Below are positions 7,906 through 16,326 of a stretch of 64,000 nt of DNA, piece by piece. The stretch spans positions 224,357-288,356 of the forward strand of contig NZ_SJKA01000010.1 of assembly GCF_004331435.1 (NCBI RefSeq), read 5' to 3'. The notes beneath the pieces are model-generated. The model did not search any database and was not told the origin of the DNA. It was given only the letters and a program-made list of their open reading frames with translations. The position numbers and the translations under genes were made by a program. The DNA is from Kribbella sindirgiensis (lineage in GTDB: Bacteria; Actinomycetota; Actinomycetes; Propionibacteriales; Kribbellaceae). How positions within the stretch are numbered: the first letter of the stretch is position 1; the number at the start of each line of letters is the position of its first letter.

Positions 7906-8691
7906 ATGATTCGCCTGGACGGCGTGGGGCAGGTCTTCGACGGACGCGAGGGCCAGGTGACCGCCCTGGAGAAGATCGACCTGCACGTCCGTGGCGGTGA
8001 GTTCGTCACGCTGATCGGCCGGTCCGGCTGTGGCAAGTCCACGCTGCTCCGGCTGATCGCGGGGCTGCTGCCTCCGACGTCCGGTGCGGTTCAGGTGGCG
8101 GGGAAACCCGTCACCGGACCGCGCCGGGACGTCTCGTTCATGTTCCAGCGGCCGGCGCTGCTGCCGTGGCGTTCGGTGCTGTCGAACGTGCTCCTGCCGG
8201 TCGAGATCGACAAGGGCGACCGGAACAAGGCGGAGTACAAGGAAAGGGCCCATCAGCTGCTCGAGCTGGTCGGGTTGCAGGGGTTCGAGCGGCGGCTGCC
8301 GCACGAGCTGTCCGGCGGTATGCAGCAGCGGGTGTCCCTGTGCCGGTCGCTGATCCGCGACCCGCAGGTGATGCTGATGGACGAGCCGTTCTCCGCCCTC
8401 GACGCACTGACCCGGACCGAGCTGTCCGAGGAGTTGCAGCGGATCAAGATGGAGCTGTCCACCACGATCGTGTTCGTCACGCACTCGATCGAGGAGGCCG
8501 TCGTCCTGGCCGACCGGGTGGTCGTGCTGACCCCGCGACCGGGCCGGATGCGAGAGGTCGTCGACATCGACATCCCGCGGCCGCGCAGCCTCGGCCAGAA
8601 CGCGCACCTCACCGAGGTCGCCGCGATCAGCGGCCGGCTGCACGCCCTGCTGTCCGAAAAAGAGCCGGTCGACGAGGTGCGGCCGCGATGA
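7906..8691 (+). CDS. ABC importer ATPase (SsuB/TauB-like)
   Basis: A 261-residue nucleotide-binding subunit with Walker A GRSGCGKST (38-46), Q-loop Q81 (FMFQRPALLPW), signature LSGGMQQRVSL (about 135-145), Walker B VMLMDE (155-160) and switch histidine in FVTHSIEEAV. The FQxPxLLPW sequence is typical of the nitrate/sulfonate/taurine import ATPases. It starts 21 bases after the lipoprotein gene, and its stop overlaps the permease start (ATGA). It energises uptake together with the flanking genes. Confidence 0.93.
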   Translation: MIRLDGVGQVFDGREGQVTALEKIDLHVRGGEFVTLIGRSGCGKSTLLRLIAGLLPPTSGAVQVAGKPVTGPRRDVSFMFQRPALLPWRSVLSNVLLPVEIDKGDRNKAEYKERAHQLLELVGLQGFERRLPHELSGGMQQRVSLCRSLIRDPQVMLMDEPFSALDALTRTELSEELQRIKMELSTTIVFVTHSIEEAVVLADRVVVLTPRPGRMREVVDIDIPRPRSLGQNAHLTEVAAISGRLHALLSEKEPVDEVRPR

Positions 8692-9482
8692 GCCGACGGA
8701 CGATGCCGAAGCGGACCTGGCTGACCGATTCCCCGGTCGCCGCAGTGCTCCTCCCGATCGTCGGCCTGGCGGTCGCGATCGGGTTGTGGTGGGGCGCGAC
8801 GATCGCGTTCTCGATCGAGCCGTACCTGTTGCCGAGTCCGTGGGACGTGGTGGTCAAGTTCTTCGACCAGCCCGCCTACCTGCTCCAGGAGACCGGTACG
8901 TCGATGCTCGAGACGGTCGAGGGCTTCGGTCTCGCGATCGTGATCGGCGTACCGATCGCGCTGGTGATCGTCCGCTCGGTGGTGCTGGAACGACTGGTGT
9001 ACCCGCTGCTGCTGATGGTCAACTCGATCCCGAAGGTGGCGATCGCGCCGCTGCTGGTGATCTGGATGGGCTTCGGGCAGTGGCCGAAGGTCGTGATGGT
9101 GCTGCTGATGTGCTTCTTCCCGATCGTCATCTCGACCGCGCAGGGGATGAAGTCGACGCCGACCGAGCTGGTCGAGCTGATGCGGTCGCTGAACGCGAGC
9201 CGGGCGCAGGAGTTCTTCAAGCTCCGGCTGCGGTACGCGATGCCGCAGATCTTCACCGGGTTCAAGGTGGCGATCTCGCTGGCGGTGATCGGTTCGGTCA
9301 TCTCCGAGTTCGTTGGCGCCACCAAGGGCCTCGGGTACGTCATCCAGCAGTCCGGCGCGAGCGCCGACACCACGTTGGCCTTCGCCGCCATCACCCTGCT
9401 GAGCGTGATGAGCATCGTCTTGTTCTACGCCCTGGTCCTGCTGGAGCACTGGCTCCTGCCGTGGGCGCAGGAGAAGCGATGA
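8688..9482 (+). CDS. ABC importer permease (SsuC/TauC-like)
   Basis: A 264-residue BPD-type permease with about six transmembrane helices and the EAA loop (ELMRSLNASRAQEFFKLRLRYA region, about 165-187, ending in the conserved basic/aromatic stretch) that docks on the ATPase. The start is ATG 8688, overlapping the ATPase stop; longer upstream reading is only the other frame of the ATPase gene. Typical of the nitrate/sulfonate/taurine/NMT1 family. It closes the three-gene importer of the catabolic cluster. Confidence 0.92.
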   Translation: MSRRTMPKRTWLTDSPVAAVLLPIVGLAVAIGLWWGATIAFSIEPYLLPSPWDVVVKFFDQPAYLLQETGTSMLETVEGFGLAIVIGVPIALVIVRSVVLERLVYPLLLMVNSIPKVAIAPLLVIWMGFGQWPKVVMVLLMCFFPIVISTAQGMKSTPTELVELMRSLNASRAQEFFKLRLRYAMPQIFTGFKVAISLAVIGSVISEFVGATKGLGYVIQQSGASADTTLAFAAITLLSVMSIVLFYALVLLEHWLLPWAQEKR

Positions 9483-9528
9483 CGGTACTGATGCCACGCC
9501 TCCGGCGCGGCGGGTCATCGGGCTGTGA

Positions 9529-9592
9529 CTCCCGTCCTTCCCTCGTCGCTCCGGTCGCTGCGCTCCCTGCGCTCCTCAGTCCAGGACGGGAG
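9529..9592 (+). promoter_or_regulatory. Leader hairpin that covers the next gene's RBS
   Basis: CTCCCGTCCT (9529-9538) is exactly complementary to AGGACGGGAG (9583-9592), a 10-bp stem with a 44-base loop. The 3' arm contains most of the GGGAGG ribosome-binding site of the dehydrogenase starting at 9598. If it folds it would mask that site and separate expression of importer and enzymes. It could equally be a weak terminator or a copy of a dispersed palindromic repeat. Confidence 0.45.
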
Positions 9593-9597
9593 GCCCG

Positions 9598-10686
9598 ATG
9601 ACCGCACAGGCTTCTGATGCGGATCGGCGGGTGCTGGTTCGGCCGGAGTGGCTGGAGGCGACCGTGGCGGGGGTGTTCACGGCGCTCGGGTTCGAATCCG
9701 CGGACGCGACCGAGATCGCGACCGCGCTCGTCGAGGCCGACCTGCGCGGCGTCAGCTCGCACGGCGTGATGCTGGTCCCGATGTACGTCGAACGCCTGAA
9801 CGCCGGCGGTGTGACCCGGGAACGCGAGCTCGACGTCCTGTTCGACGCCGGTGCCGCGATGGTGGTGGACGCCCGCGGTGGGATGGGCCAGCTGTCCAGC
9901 CCGCAGGCGATGCGGCACGCGATCGAGCGCGCCGGCCGGTACGGGATCGGCATCGTCTCGGTCCGCAACGCTCACCACTTCGGCGCGGCCAGCCGCTGGG
10001 CGATGCAGGCCGGCCAGGCGGGGTGTATCGGTATCGCGATGTCGAACACCACGCCGCTGATGCCCGCCCCGGGCGGCGCGGAACGGCTGGTCGGCAACAA
10101 CCCGCTCGCCATCGCGGTGCCGACCACCGCGGGTGTGGAAATCGTTCTGGACATGGCGTTGTCGGCTGTTGCCCTGGGCAAGATCCGGCTCGCGGCCTCG
10201 GCCGGGCGGCCGATCCCGGACACCTGGGCCACCGACCCCTCGGGGACGCCGACCACGGATCCGGACGAGGCGGTGCTCGGCATGCTGCTGCCGGCCGCGG
10301 GTCACAAGGGCTTCGGGCTGGCGTTGATGATCGACGTGCTCACCGGCGTGCTGAGCGGCGGCGGGTGGGGCGACCAGGTGCGCCCGCTGTACCGCGAGCC
10401 GGACCGGCCGAACGACTGCGCGCACCTGTTCCTGGCGATCGACCCGGAATTGATGGGCGGCGTGGAGGACTTCAAACGCCGCTCGTCGGGGCTGGCAGCC
10501 CGGGTGCGGGGGAGTGCGACGGCGCCGGGCGTGAACCGGTTGTACCTGCCGGGGGAGATCGAGGCCGAGCGTGCGGCGCAGCAGCGGCGTAACGGCGTAC
10601 GGATCGAGAGGTCGGGACTGGACGGGCTGCTGGCGGCCGCACGCGCGGTCGGCGCTGTCATCCCGTCGGGAGGGGTGTTGAGCTGA
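9598..10686 (+). CDS. Ldh2/malate dehydrogenase-like NAD(P) oxidoreductase
   Basis: A 362-residue member of the Ldh2 family (sulfolactate, malate, ureidoglycolate and delta-1-piperideine-2-carboxylate reductases). Family features are ADLRGVSSHGVMLVPMYVERL near the N-terminus, RNAHHFGAASRWAMQA in the middle (catalytic His region) and GHKGFGLALMIDVLTGVLSGGG near the C-terminus. The family reduces 2-oxoacids or cyclic imines using NAD(P)H with a fold unlike the Rossmann dehydrogenases. Here it probably handles a 2-hydroxy or 2-oxo acid intermediate. It is coupled to the RidA gene (TGATG overlap). Confidence 0.85.
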   Translation: MTAQASDADRRVLVRPEWLEATVAGVFTALGFESADATEIATALVEADLRGVSSHGVMLVPMYVERLNAGGVTRERELDVLFDAGAAMVVDARGGMGQLSSPQAMRHAIERAGRYGIGIVSVRNAHHFGAASRWAMQAGQAGCIGIAMSNTTPLMPAPGGAERLVGNNPLAIAVPTTAGVEIVLDMALSAVALGKIRLAASAGRPIPDTWATDPSGTPTTDPDEAVLGMLLPAAGHKGFGLALMIDVLTGVLSGGGWGDQVRPLYREPDRPNDCAHLFLAIDPELMGGVEDFKRRSSGLAARVRGSATAPGVNRLYLPGEIEAERAAQQRRNGVRIERSGLDGLLAAARAVGAVIPSGGVLS

Positions 10687-11081
10687 TGCCGAAGACACAG
10701 GTGTCGACGGACGCGCTGCGGAGCCCAAACGGGGTGTTCTCGCAGGCGACCACGATCGAGGCGACCGGGCGGCTGGTGTTCGTGTCCGGGATGACCGCCC
10801 GCCGGCCGGACGGCGGCATCGCCGGTGTCGGTGACGTCCGGGAGCAGACCCGGCAGGTCTGCGAGAACGTGAAGTCGGCGGTCGCGGCGGCCGGCGGGAC
10901 GCTCGCGGACGTCTGCCGAGTGGATGTGTACGTGCGCAACATGGAGGACTTCGCCAAGATCCACGAGATCCGCGCGCAGTACTTCACCGAGCCGCTCCCG
11001 GCCTCGACGATGGTCGAGGTCAGCAAGCTCGCGCACCCGGACTATCTGATCGAGATCAACGCGATCGCCGTGATCGCCTGA
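10686..11081 (+). CDS. RidA/YjgF family deaminase
   Basis: A 131-residue RidA-family protein. It shows GVFSQATTIEATGRLVFVSGMTA, the QTRQVCENVKSAVAAAGGTLADVCRVDVYV core and the conserved arginine region before the C-terminal EINAIAVIA. RidA proteins hydrolyse reactive enamines/imines; some relatives are 2-aminomuconate deaminases in aminophenol or anthranilate degradation, which fits the amidohydrolase and FAH genes nearby. The start overlaps the dehydrogenase stop by one base. The physiological substrate is not deducible. Confidence 0.88.
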   Translation: MPKTQVSTDALRSPNGVFSQATTIEATGRLVFVSGMTARRPDGGIAGVGDVREQTRQVCENVKSAVAAAGGTLADVCRVDVYVRNMEDFAKIHEIRAQYFTEPLPASTMVEVSKLAHPDYLIEINAIAVIA

Positions 11082-11123
11082 CCAGGGGGTGACCTGTGAT
11101 GCGTGGCGTCGAGTGGACCTGAG

Positions 11124-11960
11124 ATGAAGTACGTGATGGTGGAGCACGCCGGGAGCGAGCGGCCCGGCGTACTCGACGGCGATTCGGTGCTGTTGCTCGA
11201 CGCAACGGACCTGACCGAGGTGATCGAGTCCGGCGCGGCGCCGACGGGGGTGAAGGTGCCGTTCGCCGAGGAGCTGCTGCGCGCACCCCTGCGGCGGTTC
11301 CGGCGCGACATCCTGTGCACCGGGTGGAACTACTGGGACCACTTCGAGGAGAGCAAGGGTAGACGGGAGGGCCAGGACGTGGACCGGCCCGAGCACCCGA
11401 CGTTCTTCACCAAGGGTCCGGACGTGGTGATCGGCCCGTACGACGACATCGCCTGGGACCCGGCGATCTCGGCCAAGTGGGACTACGAGGCCGAGGTCGC
11501 GCTGGTGATCGGCAGGTCCGGCAAGAACATCGCCGTCGACGAGGCACTCGACCACGTCTGGGGCTACATGCTCGCCAACGACGTGTCGCAGCGGGACCTG
11601 CAGCGCGCGCACGGCGGGCAGTGGCTCAAGGGCAAGAGCATCGACGACACCATGCCGCTGGGTCCGTGGATCGTCACCGCCGACGAGGTGGTCGACCCGC
11701 AGGACATCCACCTGCAGTGCCTGGTGAACGACGACGTACGCCAGGACGCGTCGACCCGGCAGATGGCGTTCGACGTCGCCACGTTGATCAGTGAGCTGTC
11801 GTTCGGTATGACGTTGCGCCCGGGCGACCTGCTGCTCACCGGTACGCCGGCCGGCATCGGGAACGCCCGTGAGCCTCAGGTGTTCCTGCAGGACGGCGAT
11901 GTGGTGGTCACCCGGTCCGACAAGCTCGGCACCTTGCGCAACAAGGTGGTCCGCGCATGA
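11124..11960 (+). CDS. Fumarylacetoacetate hydrolase family protein
   Basis: A 278-residue FAH-family enzyme. The metal-binding acidic residues are in KWDYEAEVALVIG, followed by NDVSQRDLQRAHGGQWLKGKS and the C-terminal LRPGDLLLTGTPAGIG. Members cleave C-C bonds in beta-diketo acids or act as hydratases/decarboxylases in meta-cleavage pathways. A GTG at 11103 is in frame, but ATG 11124 has the better context (GGA before it) and the normal family N-terminus. The stop overlaps the start of the GntR gene (ATGA). A late ring-cleavage step is likely (inference). Confidence 0.88.
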   Translation: MKYVMVEHAGSERPGVLDGDSVLLLDATDLTEVIESGAAPTGVKVPFAEELLRAPLRRFRRDILCTGWNYWDHFEESKGRREGQDVDRPEHPTFFTKGPDVVIGPYDDIAWDPAISAKWDYEAEVALVIGRSGKNIAVDEALDHVWGYMLANDVSQRDLQRAHGGQWLKGKSIDDTMPLGPWIVTADEVVDPQDIHLQCLVNDDVRQDASTRQMAFDVATLISELSFGMTLRPGDLLLTGTPAGIGNAREPQVFLQDGDVVVTRSDKLGTLRNKVVRA

Positions 11961-12691
11961 GCGGGCCACTGGAGCTGTTGCCAGGGGGCGGAAAGGGCGG
12001 TCGCCGTACTCTCGCCGAGCACGCGGCCGCGGAGCTGCATCAGCTGATCCTGTCCGGTGAGTTACCCAGTGGTACGCCTCTTCGCCTTGTGGAGCTGGCC
12101 AGCCGCCTCGAGATGAGCCAGATGCCCGTGCGCGAAGGCCTCCGTCGGCTGGAGGCCCTGGGGCTGGTCGAGATCATCCCGCATCGTGGCGCGTGGGTAC
12201 GGGACCTGTCGCTGTCGGACCTGCGAGACACGCATGAGACGCGGCTGGCGTTGGAGAGCCTCGCCGTACGCGCGGCTGCGGCCCACTTCACCGAAGAGGA
12301 CCTGACGAAGGCAGCGGCCGCACTGGCCGAGCACCTCCGGTTGTCACGAGCAGAGGACTCCGCGGGCGCCCGTGAGGCCCATGCGGACTTCCACTTCGCG
12401 ATCTACCGGGCCAGTGGTTCGCAGTGGTTGCCGCGGGCAATCGAGCCGGTCTGGCAGAACAGTGAGCGGTACCGGTTCGGCAGCCGTCCCACCGCGTTCC
12501 TGATCGAGCGGAGCCGGCAGGAGCACCAGGCGATCCTGGACGCGTGCGTGGCACGGGACCCGGACGCGGCTGAGCAGGCGCTGCGCAGTCATCTGGCCGG
12601 CGCGTTCCAGCGGATCACCGAGACGATGACCTCGAAGCAGACGTCTGAGCAGTCGTCGGGGCAGTCGTCGGGGCCGAAGGAGACGTCATGA
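11957..12691 (+). CDS. GntR regulator, FCD (FadR) subfamily, copy 1
   Basis: A 244-residue regulator. The N-terminal winged helix (about 15-85) contains LHQLILSGELPSGTPLRL and MSQMPVREGLRRLEALGLVE; the C-terminal all-helical FCD domain (about 95-225) has the metal/ligand residues in HADFHFAIYRASG and QEHQAILDACVARD. It lies in the middle of the catabolic operon, translationally coupled on both sides. It is highly similar, about 70% by eye, to the gene at 17387-18076, differing mainly at the tail (a Q/S-rich extension here). It probably responds to a pathway acid. Confidence 0.92.
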   Translation: MSGPLELLPGGGKGGRRTLAEHAAAELHQLILSGELPSGTPLRLVELASRLEMSQMPVREGLRRLEALGLVEIIPHRGAWVRDLSLSDLRDTHETRLALESLAVRAAAAHFTEEDLTKAAAALAEHLRLSRAEDSAGAREAHADFHFAIYRASGSQWLPRAIEPVWQNSERYRFGSRPTAFLIERSRQEHQAILDACVARDPDAAEQALRSHLAGAFQRITETMTSKQTSEQSSGQSSGPKETS

Positions 12692-13413
12692 AGGTGCGCT
12701 TCGACGCGACCGGTGAGGTCGTCGTGATCACCGGTGGCGCGCAGGGCATCGGTGCGGCACTGGCTGCTGCTGTGAACGCTGCCGGCGGTACGGCGGTTGT
12801 CTTTGACGTCACGAAGCCGGCTGGTGCTTTTGAGTACGTCGAGGTCGACGTAGCGGACCGCGGGTCCGTGGAGCGCGCTGTTGCGGGTGTCCTGGAGCGG
12901 CACGGACGTATCGACGGTCTGGTCGCCGGTGCGGCAGTGCAACCGCGATCGCCGGTGCTCGAGATGGATGCGGCCGAGTGGACCCGCACGTTGCAGGTGA
13001 ACCTGGACGGTGTGGTCTGGGCGTGTCAGGCCGTCGTACCGCACATGGTGGCGCGGCAGTCCGGTTCGGTGGTGGTGTTCACGTCCGGGATGGCGGCGAC
13101 CGGGTTCGCGGGCGCTGCGGCGTACGCGGCGAGCAAGGCGGCGCTGGTGGCCTTCGCCAAGACGCTGGCCGTGGAGGTGGCCGACGATCGGGTCCGGGTG
13201 AACGTGGTCGCGCCGGGGGTGATCGACACCGAGCAGTTCCGAGGTGCGAACGCCGGTGCGGACCGGGAGCACTGGCAGGACACCATAGGTATCGGCGACC
13301 CCGAGGACGTGGTCGGCCCGTTGCTGTTCCTGCTGTCCGACGCGGCCGCGATGACCGGGTCGCTCCTGACCAGGGAACGTGCCTTTGCCAAGCTCACAAG
13401 CTTTGTGGAGTGA
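12688..13413 (+). CDS. SDR family oxidoreductase
   Basis: A 241-residue short-chain dehydrogenase with the cofactor loop VVITGGAQGIGAALA (residues 11-25), GLVAGAA in place of NNAG, catalytic Ser in FTSGMAATG and YAASKAALVAF (Y-x-x-x-K). The C-terminus is typical in length. It starts at ATG 12688, overlapping the GntR stop. In the pathway it could oxidise an alcohol or dihydrodiol. The NNAG to VAGA change is tolerated in several SDRs. Confidence 0.88.
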   Translation: MKVRFDATGEVVVITGGAQGIGAALAAAVNAAGGTAVVFDVTKPAGAFEYVEVDVADRGSVERAVAGVLERHGRIDGLVAGAAVQPRSPVLEMDAAEWTRTLQVNLDGVVWACQAVVPHMVARQSGSVVVFTSGMAATGFAGAAAYAASKAALVAFAKTLAVEVADDRVRVNVVAPGVIDTEQFRGANAGADREHWQDTIGIGDPEDVVGPLLFLLSDAAAMTGSLLTRERAFAKLTSFVE

Positions 13414-13415
13414 AG

Positions 13416-14975
13416 TTGACTGAACAGCTGCCTGTAGCGGTCGTAGGTGCCGGACCGATCGGCCTGACCACCGCGCTCGGTCTCGCGCACTACGGCATCC
13501 CGTACGTGCTGCTGGAGGAGGACGCGGTCCTGTCGTCCGACACCAAGGCCGGTACGACGCTCAGCCGGACGCTGGAGATCTGGAACCGGTACGGCGCGGT
13601 GGACGGCATCCTCGGCGCTGCGCTGCGGATCGACGAGATCGGCGACATCGACCGGGCCACCAACACCCCGCGGGCTTCGGTGCAGCTGGCCGAGCTGGTC
13701 AACGACACCCAGTTCCCGTTCGTCATCAACCTGCCGCAGCAGAAGATGGAGCCGCTGCTGGCGGCAGCTCTTCCGGAGCCGGTGCGCACGCAGCACCGGA
13801 TGACGTCGTTCGAGGTCCGCGACGATCGCGTCGTACTGCAGCTGGAGACTCCAGACGGTCCGCAGGAGCTGGAAGCGTCGTACCTGCTGGCCTGTGACGG
13901 CGGGCGTTCGCGGATCCGCGACGCGCTCGGTGTGAAGGTGGTGGGGGAGACCCTGCCGGAGCGGTACATGCTGATCGATGTCGTGGTGGACCTGGACGTC
14001 GACAACGCCAGGGACTACCCGTACCTCGCCTACTTCGCGGACAAGTCCGAGTGGATGGTGCTGATCCGGCAGCCGGACAACTGGCGGTTCCTGTTCCCGC
14101 TGGCGCCCGGTGCCGACGCACCGGGTGACGAGGACCTCCTGGTGAAGGTGAAGCAGTTCATCGGCGAAGTGGACCGGATCGAGCTGATGGGCTCGGTCGT
14201 CTACAACGTGCACCACCGGGTGGCCGAGCAGTGGACCGTCGATCGCAAGGTCTTCCTGATGGGCGATGCGGCGCACCTGATCACCCCGATGTGGGCGCTC
14301 GGTCTGAACACGGGTGCGCTGGACGCGTCCAACCTGCCGTGGCGACTGGCCTGGGTGCTGCGTGGCTGGGCCGAGGCGTCGTTGCTGGATGGCTATGAGC
14401 GGGAGCAGCGGCCGGTGGCGATCGAGGGCTCCGGTGAGATGGCGGAGGCGGCCCGCAAGTACATGTCCTTCCAGCGCGGTGCGGTCACCGAGGACACCGG
14501 CGCGTGGGCGACGGCGTACAACCGGACGCTGCTGAGTGTGCGGCTGGACGTCGACGGTGTGGGCGACTGGTCGATGGTGGCGACGTCCGCCACGCCGCCT
14601 GCCGTCCGGGCGGGTGACCGGGCGCCGGACCTCGTACTGCAGAGTCCTACCGGTCGTACGACGATCCACGACCTGTGCCGTGACGCGTTCGTAGCGCTCT
14701 ACTTCACCGACGTACGGCGCCGGCCGGAGATACCGGTGAACGAGTCACCGGCGTTGCGGCACTACGCGGTGTCCCGGTGGGACGCGCCGCACGACTCCGG
14801 TCTGCGAGACAGGGCCCTGTTCGATCCGGGCAGTGTCGCCACCAAGAGGTACGGCGTACCGGCGGACAGCGTCGTACTGATCCGGCCGGACGGCCACATC
14901 GCTGCGGTGGCTCCGATGGGTACTGGTGTGGCCGAGGAGCTGTACACGCGGGTCACCGGTCGGGAGGTGCCATGA
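13416..14975 (+). CDS. FAD-dependent aromatic hydroxylase (MhpA/PheA type)
   Basis: A 519-residue class A flavoprotein monooxygenase. It has the FAD Rossmann motif VGAGPIGLTTALGLAHYG (G11, G13, G16), the DG motif LLACDGGRSRIRDALG and the GD motif VFLMGDAAHLITPMWALGLNTG, followed by a thioredoxin-like C-terminal domain (about 390-519) as in phenol and 3-(3-hydroxyphenyl)propionate hydroxylases. TTG 13416 with GGAG five bases upstream is the most likely start, two bases after the SDR stop. The usual GQGMN after the GD motif reads ALGLN here. It probably hydroxylates the pathway's aromatic ring, using NAD(P)H and O2. Confidence 0.87.
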   Translation: MTEQLPVAVVGAGPIGLTTALGLAHYGIPYVLLEEDAVLSSDTKAGTTLSRTLEIWNRYGAVDGILGAALRIDEIGDIDRATNTPRASVQLAELVNDTQFPFVINLPQQKMEPLLAAALPEPVRTQHRMTSFEVRDDRVVLQLETPDGPQELEASYLLACDGGRSRIRDALGVKVVGETLPERYMLIDVVVDLDVDNARDYPYLAYFADKSEWMVLIRQPDNWRFLFPLAPGADAPGDEDLLVKVKQFIGEVDRIELMGSVVYNVHHRVAEQWTVDRKVFLMGDAAHLITPMWALGLNTGALDASNLPWRLAWVLRGWAEASLLDGYEREQRPVAIEGSGEMAEAARKYMSFQRGAVTEDTGAWATAYNRTLLSVRLDVDGVGDWSMVATSATPPAVRAGDRAPDLVLQSPTGRTTIHDLCRDAFVALYFTDVRRRPEIPVNESPALRHYAVSRWDAPHDSGLRDRALFDPGSVATKRYGVPADSVVLIRPDGHIAAVAPMGTGVAEELYTRVTGREVP

Positions 14976-15361
14976 GTTTCGAGGTGCCGTTGCAAGAGAT
15001 CTTGCTGCAGACGGACGACCTGGAGTGGGTGGAGAAGTCGCTGGACGGCCTGTCCCACAAGATGCTGTGGCGGGACCCGGTGACCGAGGCGTCGATCGCG
15101 CTGGTGCGGTTCGAGAAGGGGTCTGGCATCCCGTCGGAGCACAAGCACGCCTCGAACCAGTTCATGTTCTGCCTGTCCGGCCGGTACGTGTACCTGCCGA
15201 CCGGGACGACGCTGACCAAGGGCAGCTTCTACTGGAACCCGAAGGGCGCCGTCCACGGTCCTACGCGGGCAGAGGAGACCTCTGTCCTGCTGGAGGTGTA
15301 CGACGGTCCGCACTACCCGGAGCGTCCGGCCTTCTACGACAACGACGAGGACGCCCGCTGA
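14972..15361 (+). CDS. Cupin-domain protein, possible dioxygenase
   Basis: A 129-residue single cupin. Probable metal ligands are H57 and H59 (SEHKHA), Q63 and H95 (KGAVHG), matching the two cupin boxes. Glu at the usual third position is replaced by Gln, as in some thiol and ring-cleaving cupin dioxygenases. The start ATG 14972 overlaps the hydroxylase stop and has a good GGGAGG site. Placed directly after a ring hydroxylase and before an amidohydrolase, it could be the ring- or side-chain-cleaving enzyme, an inference without direct support. Confidence 0.75.
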   Translation: MSFEVPLQEILLQTDDLEWVEKSLDGLSHKMLWRDPVTEASIALVRFEKGSGIPSEHKHASNQFMFCLSGRYVYLPTGTTLTKGSFYWNPKGAVHGPTRAEETSVLLEVYDGPHYPERPAFYDNDEDAR

Positions 15362-15362
15362 C

Positions 15363-16262
15363 ATGGCCGGCTGGGACGTCCACACGCACCTGATCCCGCC
15401 GACCGTGCTGGCGGCGGCGCACCGGGGTGAGTTCGGGCTGTCCGTCGACAACGGTTCGCTGGTCGTCGACGGGGAGCGGCTGCCGCTGCGCCGGCTCGCC
15501 GACCCGGCCGCACTGCTGCACTGGATCTCGTCACAGGACCTGGACGGTGCCGTGGTGTCAGTGCCGCCGGCCCTGTTCCGGTACGACGCAAGCCTCGAGT
15601 GGACCGAGCTGGTGAACCAGGGTCTCCGGGAGCTCGCCACACCGCAGCTGCGCGTGCTGGCGCACCTGCCGCTGCTCGACCCGGCGGCACCCTCCGTAGC
15701 CGCCGCACTGGCCAGTGAGGGTGTCTTCAGCGGTTTTGCCCTCGGTACGCCGAGTTACGCCGGGCTGGATCCGGTGTGGCGAGTGCTGGACGCGCTGGAG
15801 GCGTTCACGCTGATTCACCCGGGACACAGTGACGACAAGCGGCTTGATTCGTTTTACCTGTCGAACCTGTTGGGGAATCCGTACGAGACCGGACTGGCGG
15901 CGGCTTCGCTCGTCTTCGCGGACGTGCCGGGGCGGTTCCCGGGAATCCGGTTCTGTTTGTGCCATGGGGGTGGTGTGACGGCGGCCGTCGCCGGACGGTG
16001 GCAGCGCGGGATCGACCAGGAACGCCCCGGGATCGAGCCGGTGTCCTTGCCGGTGGCCGAGGCGCTGCGCCGCTTCTACGTCGACGATCTGGTCCACGAC
16101 GACGCCGTACTGGAGTTGCTGACGAAGACGTTCGGGCCCGAGCGGGTACTGGCCGGGAGTGACTGGCCGTTCCCGATGGGCAGCGACGAGGTGTCCGCCG
16201 CGCGGTCGGCGGCGGCCGAGGTGCTGACCCGGCCGCTGGCGAAGGAGGTTGCCGAGTGGTGA
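15363..16262 (+). CDS. Amidohydrolase 2 family (ACMSD-like decarboxylase)
   Basis: A 299-residue TIM-barrel metal-dependent hydrolase. Zinc ligands are visible as DVHTHLIP (H7, H9), LIHPGHSD, LCHGGG and the catalytic Asp in LAGSDWPFPMG. This is the pattern of aminocarboxymuconate-semialdehyde decarboxylase and other non-oxidative aromatic decarboxylases. It starts one base after the cupin stop. With RidA and FAH neighbours it suggests an (amino)muconate-like route. The precise substrate is open. Confidence 0.85.
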   Translation: MAGWDVHTHLIPPTVLAAAHRGEFGLSVDNGSLVVDGERLPLRRLADPAALLHWISSQDLDGAVVSVPPALFRYDASLEWTELVNQGLRELATPQLRVLAHLPLLDPAAPSVAAALASEGVFSGFALGTPSYAGLDPVWRVLDALEAFTLIHPGHSDDKRLDSFYLSNLLGNPYETGLAAASLVFADVPGRFPGIRFCLCHGGGVTAAVAGRWQRGIDQERPGIEPVSLPVAEALRRFYVDDLVHDDAVLELLTKTFGPERVLAGSDWPFPMGSDEVSAARSAAAEVLTRPLAKEVAEW

Positions 16263-16287
16263 GACGTGTTTTCGGTCTGATCGAGGT

Positions 16288-16305
16288 TGTGATCAGATAT
16301 CAAAT
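16288..16305 (+). promoter_or_regulatory. GntR-type operator before quinone oxidoreductase
   Basis: TGTGAT (16288-16293), CAGAT spacer, ATCAAAT (16299-16305). This is the same half-site/5-base spacer/half-site design as the dyad at 6815-6835, and TGATCAGATATC (16290-16301) matches TGATCAAATATC there at 11 of 12 bases. Its place 22 bases before the start codon at 16327 argues for a regulated internal promoter. Confidence 0.6.
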
Positions 16306-16326
16306 CGTGGGGAACGGGGTAGAGGC

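Noticed and set aside
6829..8643. 604-codon open frame on the minus strand opposite the importer genes
   Set aside because: It is an antisense shadow of the lipoprotein and ATPase genes, Arg/Gln/His/Asp-rich without domains; high GC at third positions produces such frames.
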